Of a stretch of 64,000 nucleotides of DNA, positions 45,305 through 54,578 are shown in pieces (position 1 is the first letter of the stretch; every line of letters begins with the position of its first letter). The stretch is from assembly GCA_050330195.1 (NCBI GenBank), contig JBHJOB010000035.1, forward strand, positions 1-64,000, given 5' to 3'. The stretch is from JAHQVI01 sp050330195. Its GTDB lineage: Bacteria > Pseudomonadota > Alphaproteobacteria > Rhizobiales > Rhodomicrobiaceae. Made by a program: the position numbers and the translations under genes. Below the pieces are notes generated by a model. It did no database searches, had not been told where the DNA came from, and saw only the letters and a program-made list of their open reading frames with translations.

Positions 45305-45835
45305 TCAGAGCGACGCGGCGGCTCTTGACGCCTGATCGTAAAAACCGGACAGCGTGCGCAACATGGCCGCCACGCTGCGCAGCTCGTCTTCCTTGAAGTC
45401 CAGCGTCTTGAGGCTTTCCACGAGGCATTGCTCGCGCACATCCTTGTAGGCCTCGCACAGCTCCTGCCCCGTCACCGTCGTGCTGTAGAAAATCTCCTTG
45501 CCCGAACGCTCGCCGGCGACCAGCTTGGCCTTGACGAGTTTCTTCAGCGCGTAATTGACCGTATGCACATCCTCGACATTGAGCAGAAACGCGATGTCGG
45601 ACAACTTCTTCTGCCGATCGCGATGATTGACATGATGCAGCACGAGAATGTCGAGCGGGCTCATTTCCTGATTGCCCGCCGCAGCCATACAGCGCAGCAT
45701 CCAGCGGCTGAAGGCGTTGTAAGCCATGATCAGCCCATATTCATATTCGGAAAGCTGCCAGCCCTTTTCCGTCGCCAGGTGCCGCGAGGAAACGATCCGC
45801 CGGCTGCGCCGCTCTTCACCGTCTTTGCTAGACAT
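45305..45835 (-). CDS. MarR-like winged-helix transcriptional regulator
   Basis: 176 residues. The winged helix is AGNQEMSPLDILVLHHVNHRDRQKKLSDIAFLLNVEDVHTVNYALKKLVKAKLVAGERSGKEIFYSTTVTGQEL, flanked by helices for dimerisation as in MarR proteins of the predicted winged-helix DNA-binding group. It is placed next to the TRAP/5-oxoprolinase locus and is the likeliest local regulator of it. Confidence 0.85.
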   Translation of the reverse strand: MSSKDGEERRSRRIVSSRHLATEKGWQLSEYEYGLIMAYNAFSRWMLRCMAAAGNQEMSPLDILVLHHVNHRDRQKKLSDIAFLLNVEDVHTVNYALKKLVKAKLVAGERSGKEIFYSTTVTGQELCEAYKDVREQCLVESLKTLDFKEDELRSVAAMLRTLSGFYDQASRAAASL

Positions 45836-46189
45836 GCCAATCCTTCGGTTTCTGCCCGATCATCCGGGGGCGAAGTGAAACACGGTTTTGCGCGATGACG
45901 CAACGCATGGGAACCCGTTGCAGCGATGCGCCTTGCGAAAATGAACCATCCGCCGCCTTCGAGCGTCTTGTCATCAAAGAGTTCGCACGATGGAGGCGCA
46001 CCATGCCAGCTACGATTCTGATCCCGATCAACCCCTCGAAAACGAACCAGACTGCGCAGGGCGGCAGCCCGAGCCAGCCGAAGCCAAAAGCAGCCCGTGC
46101 AAGTCTGCTGGACCCGGCGCTGCGCATCGCGCGGAGCGCGTGATCCACCCGGCTCGATCGCCATAGTCGGCAAGCCGGCTGTTGGTGCG
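45836..46189. other. Intergenic stretch, nothing supported
   Basis: About 350 bases. Short frames on both strands are open (46003-46143 on plus could give 46 residues) but none has a ribosome-binding site or recognisable motif. Confidence 0.4.
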
Positions 46190-46867
46190 CTACTCCGTAT
46201 CCAGCGGATCAAGAATATCCGGCGTATCGTTGCGCGGCGTATTCACGCGCGTCGAGATCGGCCACATGCGCATTTTCTCCGATGGATAGGGGACGAGCAG
46301 GTCGCGCGGATCGGGCTCGATGGGCGAGAGCCAGCGGTGATAGGCATCCGGCGGCAGGATCACCGGCATCCGGTCGTGGATCGCGCCGATCAGTTCATTC
46401 GCCGGGCAGGTCAGCACGCAGAACGTGCGGACATAGTCACCGCTTTCGGGGTGCTTCCAATTTTCCCATATGCCCGCCAGAGCGAAGGGTGAGCCGTCCT
46501 TCATGCCGATGGCAAAGGGCTGTTTCGGCGGCGTGGTCTTGCGCCACTCGAAAAAATTGTCGATCGGCACGATGCAGCGGCGCTTTGCGTAGGCCGCGCG
46601 GAAGCTCGGCAGACGGCCAATGGTTTCGCTTTTTGCGTTGATCGGCTTGCGGCCGCCATCCGTCTCCTTCACCCAGTGGGGGATCAGCCCCCAGATCAGC
46701 CGGTCGGCATGATAGCGGCCGGTTTCGGGATGCCGCCGGATGACCAGGAAATCCTGACTCGGCGCGCCATTATAGCGGGGAGGCTTCTCGGCGCCGTCCC
46801 CGTCTTCCGTTTCCTCGATGTCCAGTCCGGGCAGCCTTGCGCCCAATTGCGTAAATCGTCCGCACAT
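46190..46867 (-). CDS. SOS-response-associated peptidase, HMCES/YedK family
   Basis: 225 residues. The catalytic Cys2 (MCGRFTQ) becomes N-terminal after Met removal and forms a thiazolidine link to abasic sites in single-stranded DNA. Also visible are PRYNGAPSQDFLVIR, the conserved Asn in INAKSET, Glu in DNFFEWRK, and His in IGAIHDRMPVILPP. It shields abasic sites during replication. The gene is divergent from the AhpD-like gene. Confidence 0.95.
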   Translation of the reverse strand: MCGRFTQLGARLPGLDIEETEDGDGAEKPPRYNGAPSQDFLVIRRHPETGRYHADRLIWGLIPHWVKETDGGRKPINAKSETIGRLPSFRAAYAKRRCIVPIDNFFEWRKTTPPKQPFAIGMKDGSPFALAGIWENWKHPESGDYVRTFCVLTCPANELIGAIHDRMPVILPPDAYHRWLSPIEPDPRDLLVPYPSEKMRMWPISTRVNTPRNDTPDILDPLDTE

Positions 46868-46928
46868 GGCTTGATGATAGCAGAATCACGAGCGCCGGCC
46901 TACGCATCCGGCGCAGACAGGAGGATCA

Positions 46929-47504
46929 ATGACACCGCCGATCAGCCGTTTTCCCGTGCCCGAACTGACGTCCCTTCCCGGCGACATCCGCGAGCGCATC
47001 GAGGCCGTGCAGGAAAAGGCTGGCTTCGTGCCTAACGTCTTTCTGGCCCTGGCTCATCGCCCCGATGAATTCCGCGCTTTCTTTGCCTATCACGACGCGC
47101 TGATGGAACGTGAGGGCGGGCTGAGCAAGGCGGATCGGGAAATGATCGTGGTGGCCGTCTCGGCGGAGAACGATTGCCACTATTGCGTCATCGCGCACGG
47201 GGCGATCCTGCGCATACGGGCGAAAAATCCGCATCTCCCCGATCAGGTGGCGATCAACTACCGCAAGGCCGACATCACGCCCCGGCAGAGAGCCATGCTC
47301 GATTTCGCGCTAAAGGTCACAACCCACTCCCGCGCCATCGATGACGGGGACTACGAAAGCCTGCGGGCGCAAGGCTTTACCGAGGACGACATCTGGGACA
47401 TTGCCGGGATCGCGGCCTTCTTCGGCATGAGCAACCGTCTGGCCAACACAATGTCGATGCGCCCCAATGACGCGTTCTACATGATGGGCCGGGAGGCGAA
47501 GTAA
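46929..47504 (+). CDS. Peroxidase-related (AhpD/carboxymuconolactone decarboxylase-like) protein
   Basis: 191 residues. The AhpD-type redox motif is AENDCHYCVIAHG, with Glu80, Cys83, Cys86 and His90. PVPELTSLPGDIRERIEAVQEKAGFVPNVFLALAHRP matches the uncharacterised peroxidase-related subfamily, and the C-terminus FGMSNRLANTMSMRPNDAFYMMGR is typical. It probably acts as a disulfide-based peroxidase or reductase. GGAGG precedes the ATG. Confidence 0.92.
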   Translation: MTPPISRFPVPELTSLPGDIRERIEAVQEKAGFVPNVFLALAHRPDEFRAFFAYHDALMEREGGLSKADREMIVVAVSAENDCHYCVIAHGAILRIRAKNPHLPDQVAINYRKADITPRQRAMLDFALKVTTHSRAIDDGDYESLRAQGFTEDDIWDIAGIAAFFGMSNRLANTMSMRPNDAFYMMGREAK

Positions 47505-47544
47505 GCTCTCCCACGCACGTGGGTGGCAGGCGCAGCGCTTTCTA

Positions 47545-49791
47545 TCAGCGCTGCAGCCACTGCTTGAGGCCGTCGATCTTCACGCGCGCTGTCACCAGCC
47601 CGCCATCGAGCGCCTTCTTGTACCACTGGAACGCGGTCGCCGGATCGGGCTTGCCGGTCTTGACCTCCAGCTTCTCGAAATAGCTCGGATCGAAGGACCG
47701 GCCCATCGCGAGCGATGCTTCCGGATTGCCATCCGCCGCCGCCTGCTCGTAAAGCCGGCGCGCGCTGAGAATGTCGCCATCGCGCATCAGCTTGTTGCCG
47801 TCGCGAATCAGCATCTGCGTCAGGAAATCCGTCTCGATCTGCCCGCCGCCATCCGAGACTTCAGCCAGCTTTGCCGCCTGTTCCGAGGTGGTGAGCGCCG
47901 TGACGTCCTCCAACTCGGCTAGCCGCGCGGCCTCGCCCACACGAAGCGTGAAGACAACAGGTCCGTAGATCGCTGTCTGGGCATCGTCCTTCAGCAACTC
48001 TGCCTCGATCTGGAAATTTCCACTGGAGCCTTCCGGCGTCGTGACGCTGAGATCCTCAAGCCGTGAAGGCGGCAAGAGCCACTGCCCTCCGCCAACATCA
48101 ATGCCGGTGGACAGTTTTGCGAAAACCGGGAAGCCCTTCAGGCTGACAAGGCTCGCCCTTTCGTCCTCTTCCCGGCCCAGGCTGATATTGAGCGGAATGG
48201 CCGCGCCATCCTCGCCAGCCGTATCGGCGACTGCAAGCCGGGCGTCAGGCTCGACCGGCTCCGCCGCTGCCGGCGGTTCTATCGGTTCGGCTTGAGGGGT
48301 GGGCAAAGGCTGCAACTGCGGCTCCGGACGCGCCGGCGGTTCCTCCGGCTCTACGGCGGCGATGCGCGGCTCGGGTTCGGCAGCAGGCTGCGGCTGTATC
48401 GCAGACGGTTCCGTGCGGGCGATCGGGGTTTCGGCAGCCGGCGAATTCAGGCGGTCCACGACCTTGGCGGCCTGTCCCGCTCCACCGGTATCCACGTCGT
48501 CGACGAACGAGTTGAAAACGAACACCGCAAGAACACCCGCCAGCGCGATGCCCCCGATCAGGCCGAGGCCGGCAGCGCCGAGCAGGTGACTGCTGTCCGG
48601 ACTGGCGGAAGCCAGGCTTTCGGAGTTTCCGCCGGCGACCGGGGCCGGATAGTGTTGCGGGTCCAGGTCCGAGGATGACGTAACGACATAGGGCTGGTCG
48701 TCCCATTCCGGCTCCGGCTCGCTATCGGGATAGGCGGCCCGGTCAGCGGGAAATCCACGCGTTCCCCGGTCGACATAACGATCCGGTCCGCCATAAGCGG
48801 GGTCTTCATATTCACGCATGGAGCCGCGCGGCGCGCGCTCGTCAAAACCGTAACGCGCGCGCGGGTCGCGGTCGTATCCCAGCGCATCGCCGAGGTCGCG
48901 GAGGGAAGCATCGGCCGGCATTGGCGCTTGCTCGCGCTCGGCGCCGCGGCGCTCGCCATAGAGATAGTCGAGAACGCCTTCCGTATTGACGTCCTCCTGC
49001 GGCTCCGCGAACAGATCGTCGCGACGGCCGTCCCGCCGGTTCGCCAGCGTATCCGCCCAATATTCGTCGTCATCGCGATCATCCACCGCCGCCGCCTGCC
49101 GCAGGGAGTCCGCAACGGTGAAACCGCCCAAATCGACCGGCTCGTCCTCCTCGCGCGGGGCCGCGCCTCCGTAGACATTGCGCAGCGCCGACTGCACCGC
49201 ATCGGCGATCGTGTCATGAGCGCTGATGTCGAGATCGGGAAGCGCCTCGGCAGGCGCGTCGGGGCCTGTGCCGAAAAGGTCGGCCTCACGGGCCTCTCCC
49301 GATCCGCGGAGCATGTCGGACGGGGCCGGCTCGGCCGGGCGCTGCACCACGCTGCCGGGAAACGGCATGACGGTGGCCTGATTGCGGACGGGTTCTTCGT
49401 CCCGCGGCTGCTCGGTTTCGCCGGAATGCTGTTCGCTCGCCTCCATGAAGCCGGGACGCGGCTCTATGCTGCTCGTGCTTTCCCAGCCCGTGCCTTCCCG
49501 GGGTGGGTTGTCGAGACTGGCGCGGGCAGCCTTCAGCGCTTCGTCGGTGCTCATACTGGAACGGCTGGGGCGCGGCGCGGTTTCGACTTCCTGTTCAGGG
49601 GGTTCGCCAAACAGGCCGAAATGCGGCATTCCATAATCGGGCTCAAGTCCCCGGTCGGCATCCTTGCCGCCGGAGGACGCCTCACGGCCGGGCGCGCGCT
49701 CACCATTGTCGCGGGAGGCGTCATTTTCCTTCGCGTCGCTCTTGGGAGGGGTCTCGTCGTCACGAGAGTTGAGTTTTTCGTCGTTGCTCAT
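47545..49791 (-). CDS. Large membrane protein with C-terminal SEL1/TPR-like repeats
   Basis: 748 residues. The first 395 are acidic, low in complexity and rich in Asp, Glu, Pro and Arg, and are cytoplasmic by charge. One membrane helix lies at about 405-428 (LLGAAGLGLIGGIALAGVLAVFVF). A Pro/Glu-rich linker (PEPEEPPARPEPQLQPLPTPQ region) follows. Then comes a beta-rich domain with GFPVFAKLSTGIDVGGGQWLLPPSRLEDL and VVFTLRVGE. Two SEL1-like helical repeats close it (LMRDGDILSARRLYEQAAADGNPEASLAMG and PATAFQWYKKALDGG). The layout recalls polar or envelope scaffold proteins but lacks the coiled coils of PodJ. Function unknown. Confidence 0.8.
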   Translation of the reverse strand: MSNDEKLNSRDDETPPKSDAKENDASRDNGERAPGREASSGGKDADRGLEPDYGMPHFGLFGEPPEQEVETAPRPSRSSMSTDEALKAARASLDNPPREGTGWESTSSIEPRPGFMEASEQHSGETEQPRDEEPVRNQATVMPFPGSVVQRPAEPAPSDMLRGSGEAREADLFGTGPDAPAEALPDLDISAHDTIADAVQSALRNVYGGAAPREEDEPVDLGGFTVADSLRQAAAVDDRDDDEYWADTLANRRDGRRDDLFAEPQEDVNTEGVLDYLYGERRGAEREQAPMPADASLRDLGDALGYDRDPRARYGFDERAPRGSMREYEDPAYGGPDRYVDRGTRGFPADRAAYPDSEPEPEWDDQPYVVTSSSDLDPQHYPAPVAGGNSESLASASPDSSHLLGAAGLGLIGGIALAGVLAVFVFNSFVDDVDTGGAGQAAKVVDRLNSPAAETPIARTEPSAIQPQPAAEPEPRIAAVEPEEPPARPEPQLQPLPTPQAEPIEPPAAAEPVEPDARLAVADTAGEDGAAIPLNISLGREEDERASLVSLKGFPVFAKLSTGIDVGGGQWLLPPSRLEDLSVTTPEGSSGNFQIEAELLKDDAQTAIYGPVVFTLRVGEAARLAELEDVTALTTSEQAAKLAEVSDGGGQIETDFLTQMLIRDGNKLMRDGDILSARRLYEQAAADGNPEASLAMGRSFDPSYFEKLEVKTGKPDPATAFQWYKKALDGGLVTARVKIDGLKQWLQR

Positions 49792-50003
49792 TCCAAGACG
49801 CCCTTTACTCGATCCCTAAAATATCTGGCCGACGATACGCAATCGTCTCCGGCCCAAATTCCGGTTCTCTTGCTGATAACAGCGTGCGAGCTTTTTGAAA
49901 AGCGTCTCCCACCCTTTCGGGGGTCTCGCGCCGCGAACGGCGTCAATGCGGCTGCACGCTCGAATATTTCTCTTGCTGATAACCGGTTGCCCAACGGTCC
50001 GCC

Positions 50004-50405
50004 CTACTGATTGCCACCCTCAAGCGGACCATCGCCCGGATAATTCTTAAGCCATTGCTTCGCGAGAGGGAAGCGTGTCCAACCATCCATGGGGGCGGAA
50101 ATTGCAACTTCACGCCGTTCGATATGGTCTGGCGGCCGCCGCGGCGTTTCAGGTTTCTCAAAAATGCGCTCGACAGATCGATCGAGCCTGAGAGCCTGTC
50201 TGCCGCGCCCGTCCGTCTTTTCTACCGCCAGAACGGTGCTCACCGCAATAGTGCTGACAGCTTCTTCGTGTGCAATCAAGTCAGGATAATCGTCATGGGG
50301 CAGTATAGCGGGCAGATCGCCCGGCCCTTGCGCGGCCAATCGCGCCGCAGGGAAGGCCACGGCCCATGACAGGAGACAGATCATCAGTCCGGCAGACCGA
50401 ATCAT
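50004..50405 (-). CDS. Small secreted protein of unknown function
   Basis: 133 residues from MIRSAGLMICLLSWAVAFPAARLAAQ, a good signal peptide. The mature part is charged and featureless, with LDRSVERIFEKPETPRRPPDHIERR and a closing GWTRFPLAKQWLKNYPGDGP. AGGGAAG precedes the chosen ATG; a longer in-frame start 42 codons upstream would bury the signal peptide. The gene is isolated. Confidence 0.6.
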   Translation of the reverse strand: MIRSAGLMICLLSWAVAFPAARLAAQGPGDLPAILPHDDYPDLIAHEEAVSTIAVSTVLAVEKTDGRGRQALRLDRSVERIFEKPETPRRPPDHIERREVAISAPMDGWTRFPLAKQWLKNYPGDGPLEGGNQ

Positions 50406-50752
50406 ATTGCTTCCCTGAAAAGATCCCTGGCAACGGAATGTTCGTAGCCGCAGATTGCAATATATTGAAGACAGCGCCCAGACGGCCAAGCTTGACCGGG
50501 TCTGAATCGCGGCGCTTCTGCCTATTGTCAATCCTGCTTACTGAACCTTCCGTGACGAAAGACTGCGGGCCCAAGGCGATAAAGCGCCAAAACTGTGCCG
50601 AAATTTTGATACAGCCGGGAAAGACGCGCATCGGGATTCCCGGGGACCAACATTCACCCCCATGCGTATACTCCGTCTTTCGATGGTCTCGCTTAAGCTT
50701 TACCGCTCTATAATCGGCTGAATGCCCTCGCACGAAAGGACTGAACGCGCCT
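50406..50752. other. Intergenic stretch between divergent genes
   Basis: About 350 bases, somewhat AT-richer than its surroundings. No gene or clear operator is seen. Promoters for the secreted protein and the phosphatase must be here. Confidence 0.4.
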
Positions 50753-51511
50753 ATGAAAGGCACGGACGCAACCAACTCCAGCATCCCCGACGGTCTGAGG
50801 CTGTACGCAATCGGCGATATCCATGGACGTCTCGATCTGCTGCGGTCGCTCATGCAGATGATCGAGGCGCATGAGGCGATGTTGCCGCAGACCGATACGC
50901 TGCTGGTTTTCCTCGGCGATTATATCGACCGGGGGCCGGACAGCCGCGGAGTGGTCGATTTTCTCATCAACCGGATACCCGACAAATTCAAGACCTGCTT
51001 CCTGCGCGGAAATCATGAAGACATGATGATGGGCGTCTTCGATAGCGCCAATATTTTCGATGTCTGGGCGCTGAATGGCGGAATGGCGACGGCACGATCA
51101 TATGGCATCGAGTTCGACCCGCATGGCGCCAGCGCGAACGACATCGAGTTCATGATCAGACATCTGGATGTCGCGCTGCCGCGGGCGCATCGCAATTTCT
51201 TCGATGGGCTGCGTGTGAGCCTCGAACTGGGCGATTATTTCTTCGTTCATGCCGGCGTCAGACCGGGCGTGCCGCTTGACCGCCAGGATGAGAGCGACTG
51301 CATGTTCATCCGGGGGGATTTCCTGAACTACAGGGGCGACTTCGGCAAGATCATCGTTCACGGGCACACGCCGGTTGAAGAGCCGCAAGTTCTGCCGAAC
51401 CGCATCGCGCTGGATACGGGCGCATTTTTCAGCGGCCGGCTGACCGCACTTTGCCTTGAAGGCACGACGCGCAAATTCCTTATTGCCGACGCACACGATC
51501 AACGCGGCTAG
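50753..51511 (+). CDS. Metallophosphoesterase, serine/threonine protein phosphatase family
   Basis: 252 residues with the full PPP metal-site series: GDIHGR (21-26), GDYIDRG (55-61), GNHE (86-89), the later His in FFVHAGVRPG, and GHTPVEEP. Members dephosphorylate proteins or small phosphoesters (ApaH/PrpA-like group). It is the sole gene in its unit, and the TAG stop is the first triplet of a palindromic repeat. Confidence 0.93.
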   Translation: MKGTDATNSSIPDGLRLYAIGDIHGRLDLLRSLMQMIEAHEAMLPQTDTLLVFLGDYIDRGPDSRGVVDFLINRIPDKFKTCFLRGNHEDMMMGVFDSANIFDVWALNGGMATARSYGIEFDPHGASANDIEFMIRHLDVALPRAHRNFFDGLRVSLELGDYFFVHAGVRPGVPLDRQDESDCMFIRGDFLNYRGDFGKIIVHGHTPVEEPQVLPNRIALDTGAFFSGRLTALCLEGTTRKFLIADAHDQRG

Positions 51512-51660
51512 TGTCCCAATTCCGAAGTTCGCTCCCATGCCAACAGCAAGTTCGGTAGCGAACTTCGGAATCTCAAGGGACACTAGCTTGTGATTCAGAT
51601 CCAGAAGTTCGTGATGGACTCGCCGCAAAATGCTAACGAACTTCTGGATCATCACACTAG
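51509..51660. repeat. Tandem pair of palindromic repeats, family B
   Basis: First palindrome, 51509-51586: TAGTGTCCC...ATTCCGAAGTTCGCT pairs with AGCGAACTTCGGAAT...GGGACACTAG. Second palindrome, about 51583-51660: CTAGCTTGTGATTCAGATCC with GAAGTTCGT pairs with ACGAACTTC, GGATCA and CACACTAG. The first matches 16315-16391. The outer CTAG ends resemble target-site-like termini of miniature elements. Confidence 0.7.
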
Positions 51661-51690
51661 ACCGTCTCCCGACGCGACAAGGTCAGAGCC

Positions 51691-51735
51691 AACAAACAGA
51701 TGCAGTCACGATCGTTTCCGTAAGAGAGGATCACC
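51691..51735. repeat. Dispersed repeat, family A (partial copy)
   Basis: AACAAACAGATGCA followed by CGATCGTTTCCGTAAGAG matches the second half of the 2313-2404 element. The hairpin arms have decayed. Confidence 0.55.
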
Positions 51736-51738
51736 GAT

Positions 51739-53337
51739 CTAGCCGGTCTGGCGTTCCTGAATGTCGCGAAGGCGGTCGAGGAGTGTCTGGGTCTTGCTGC
51801 TCTCCGGCGAGCCGGGGGAATCGGCCGTGGCCTCGGTCTTGTCCTGCGGGACCGGGTCTGGGCTCTTTTGCTCAGAGCCATTTGGCGCTGGCGATTTCGC
51901 GGCTGCCTCCGGCGACGAAGCGTTGCGCCCTTCGAGGATTTCCCGGAAAACCTGATCGAGCTTTGGCTCGGGCTTTGCCGTTGTGGCAGACGCGTTGGCG
52001 GCCGTCGCCTCGGCCACTGTCGGGCCGGACGCCGCGTCCTCCTCAGCCTTTCCGCTCTCGGCTGGCTCAGCCGTTTTCCTGGCTGGCTCCGCTTCCGGCT
52101 GCATTGCGGCGGGAGCCGAGGCCGTCTTTCTCAGTATATCCTTGCCGGCGAGTTTCGCGCCTCGGTCGAGAAGCGATTTCAGCGACTCCCGTGCAGCCCT
52201 GTCTTCGCTTTCCGACACGGTCACAGCGCGTCCGGCGGCAGGCTCGGACACAGCGGGAGACGCTCGTGATGCATCCCTGGATGCGACGGGAACGGCAGGC
52301 GTCGCGGCTTTTTCCTGCGAATCTGGCTGAGAGGGCGTGGAAGCCTTGCGCTCGATTTGCGGCTCAGCCTTCGCCCCGGTCTGCACGGCGGGCGGCGCGG
52401 CTGCCGGATTTCGCGGTTTGGCCGCTGTCCTGTCGCCGGGCCAGGGTCTTGGCGCAGTTACGGGCTGGGGCGCAACACGCCGCGAGGGTGACGCCGCCTG
52501 TGATCTGTAAACGGGCGGCGGCGCGGCGCGCGATGGCTGCTGACGTTCCGCTTCACGCCAATCGGCGACCGGCTTCGGCTCGGCAGTGGCCGAAACCATG
52601 ATGCGTTCGGCAAGCTGCTGCAACTCGGTCCTCAGAACCGCGACCTGGCGATTTTCACGCTCCTGCGCCAGAATGAGCTGCTCGCGTATCCGGGAAAGTT
52701 CACCGTTCAGACGGTCATATTCGGAGCGATACTCGTCCAGCGTCCATTGCGATGCGCGCTTCTTGAACCGCCCCGTCGTGTCCGCACCCGTCCGCTCAAG
52801 CGTATCCCGCAGCTGGCGGATCTCGTCCTGCTGAAGCGCGGCGGAACGCTGCGCCATCTCCAGCGCTTCTTCGCGCCGACGCAGCCTCGCTATCAGATCG
52901 GCGATCTCGCCGGCCCGCTCGTCCAGCGCGGCCTGCGCCACGGCCACCTTGCTTTCCAGTTCGGGGAAGCGTTTGCGGATCGTGCTCTCGAAGACATTCG
53001 CCGCGTTGCGCCGCTCGTCGAGCTGGGCGTTGAGCAGGTCAATCCCGCTATTCAGCTCGGCAATGCGCATCTGGTGCCTGCTGATCTCGACGAGCTGGTT
53101 GGCGGATTTGTCGCGCGCCTTGTTGAGCGCGGCTTCCATCCGGCGCAGGCGGATCGCGTAGGAGGCGCGCAGGAGATCCTTGTCGGCCTCGATATCGGAA
53201 AGCGACATCGGCATGGTCGCTTCCAGACGTTTGGTTGTCAGGCGAACGGCACGCTGCCATAGCGTCGGGGCCAGCAAAAGCGCGATAAGCCCGCTGATGC
53301 AAAAGCCGAGCATGATCAGCAACGCATACTCGATCAT
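51739..53337 (-). CDS. Membrane-anchored coiled-coil protein of unknown function
   Basis: 532 residues. One N-terminal membrane helix (about 3-25, YALLIMLGFCISGLIALLLAPTLW) is followed by a long coiled coil (about 45-245, heptad-like with LNKARDKSANQLVEISRHQMRIAELNSGIDLLNAQLDERR). The C-terminal half is disordered, Ala/Pro/Ser-rich (250-500), with RAAPPPVYRSQAASPSRR. Similar anchored coiled-coil proteins occur next to cysQ/DUF1134 regions in relatives, but I know no assigned function. It is the first gene on the minus strand after a 295-base gap. Confidence 0.75.
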   Translation of the reverse strand: MIEYALLIMLGFCISGLIALLLAPTLWQRAVRLTTKRLEATMPMSLSDIEADKDLLRASYAIRLRRMEAALNKARDKSANQLVEISRHQMRIAELNSGIDLLNAQLDERRNAANVFESTIRKRFPELESKVAVAQAALDERAGEIADLIARLRRREEALEMAQRSAALQQDEIRQLRDTLERTGADTTGRFKKRASQWTLDEYRSEYDRLNGELSRIREQLILAQERENRQVAVLRTELQQLAERIMVSATAEPKPVADWREAERQQPSRAAPPPVYRSQAASPSRRVAPQPVTAPRPWPGDRTAAKPRNPAAAPPAVQTGAKAEPQIERKASTPSQPDSQEKAATPAVPVASRDASRASPAVSEPAAGRAVTVSESEDRAARESLKSLLDRGAKLAGKDILRKTASAPAAMQPEAEPARKTAEPAESGKAEEDAASGPTVAEATAANASATTAKPEPKLDQVFREILEGRNASSPEAAAKSPAPNGSEQKSPDPVPQDKTEATADSPGSPESSKTQTLLDRLRDIQERQTG

Positions 53338-53632
53338 TTAGCGAGCTTCCCTCTCATGCCATGCCAGCGGGGCCCAGACAGCCGCCATGCTGCTGCCCGC
53401 GGATCGCAACCCCTTGCGACCGTCTTGAACGGCAACCCTTCTCCGCCCACTATTAGCCCTTATTCCAGCGCACCATGCAAATAAATAGAATTGCACGCGC
53501 TGTGCAGACCTTTCGTCCATCATACCGGTCCTGGACAAGACGCGTCCGACCGAACCGCCTCTCGTTTCGCCCAATTGACTCAAAAAACATTCCCCCGAAC
53601 GCGGGGGCAATCCAATCCTTGCCGCCCCTGCC

Positions 53633-54463
53633 TCAGAACGGATTCCAAGTCGGCCGCCTAGTATATTTCAGATAACCGACATTGGCGCCAAGACGCAAAC
53701 CGACGCCGGAGCGGATGGGCGCCAGCACGATATCGTCATAAGTCTGCAACGTCACGCCGACGCCTCCGACGAGATAAGCCGAGCCGTCAACACCGGCAAA
53801 GCGATGATAGATCTGGCTGACGTCGCGCAGATTGTATACGAGAATCATCGTCTTTGAGCCTTCGGCGCCGAAATCGTAGCCGATAGAAGGCCCCTGCCAG
53901 TAGATGCGATGGGTGCCCGCATTCTTTGTGTACAGCGTGCCCTCGCCATAACGCAGCCCGGCAACGAACGCGCCGCCGGCCTCTTCGCCGAGGATATAGC
54001 CATTGGGACGTCCCTGCCGTCCGAACGTATGCTCGACGACGTCGGCCAGTCCCTTCGAGACGCCGCCGAAAAAGCGGTGTCCGGCATCAATGATCTCGTT
54101 CGACGAATAATGCTCGTCATCGTCATAGACCGGCGACCCGGACGCAGGCGGCGGCGCATCATTATCGCGCGGGGGTGGCCCGTCGCCACGACGTGCGGCC
54201 GTCGGGCGTTCCTCATAACGGTCATAATCGCGGGGTGCGGGAGCAGGCTCGCTTCTGCGCGGTGTAATCTGCTGGGGTGCGGACGGCTCTTCGCCCGCAT
54301 CGCCGGCGCCACGTTGCCATGGCGGCAGATATTCATCGCTCTGCGTCTGCTGCGCAACCTGCTGCCCGCCGGTCTGAGCGGCCACGATCGGCGCTGACGC
54401 AAACAGTACGCCCGCGAACAACGCAAATATCGCACCAAGGCTGAATGTCTTCTTATGTTTCAT
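53633..54463 (-). CDS. DUF1134 family secreted protein
   Basis: 276 residues from MKHKKTFSLGAIFALFAGVLFASAPIVAA, a signal peptide. A disordered Pro/Asp/Arg-rich spacer (about 35-115) follows. The DUF1134 domain is SSNEIIDAGHRFFGGVSKGLADVVEHTFGRQGRPNGYILGEEAGGAFVAGLRYGEGTLYTK...GPSIGYDFGAEGSKTMILVYNL...GVDGSAYLVGGVGVTLQTYDDIVLAPIRSGVGLRLGANVGYLKYTR. The fold is related to YSC84/lipid-binding-type periplasmic proteins; role unknown. An ATG eight codons earlier is an alternative start. Confidence 0.9.
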   Translation of the reverse strand: MKHKKTFSLGAIFALFAGVLFASAPIVAAQTGGQQVAQQTQSDEYLPPWQRGAGDAGEEPSAPQQITPRRSEPAPAPRDYDRYEERPTAARRGDGPPPRDNDAPPPASGSPVYDDDEHYSSNEIIDAGHRFFGGVSKGLADVVEHTFGRQGRPNGYILGEEAGGAFVAGLRYGEGTLYTKNAGTHRIYWQGPSIGYDFGAEGSKTMILVYNLRDVSQIYHRFAGVDGSAYLVGGVGVTLQTYDDIVLAPIRSGVGLRLGANVGYLKYTRRPTWNPF

Positions 54464-54578
54464 GGCATTTGCCTCTATCACTCGCATGACCTTACAGTGA
54501 GAAGGTTTCGCTTTGGTTTCCGAACGCTTAACCCGCAAAGACGATTCGATCGGACGCGAGACTATTCTTCAATTGCCA

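Noticed and set aside
45828..46148. Short frames on both strands between the MarR-like and YedK genes
   Set aside because: They overlap each other, lack start signals and resemble no family.
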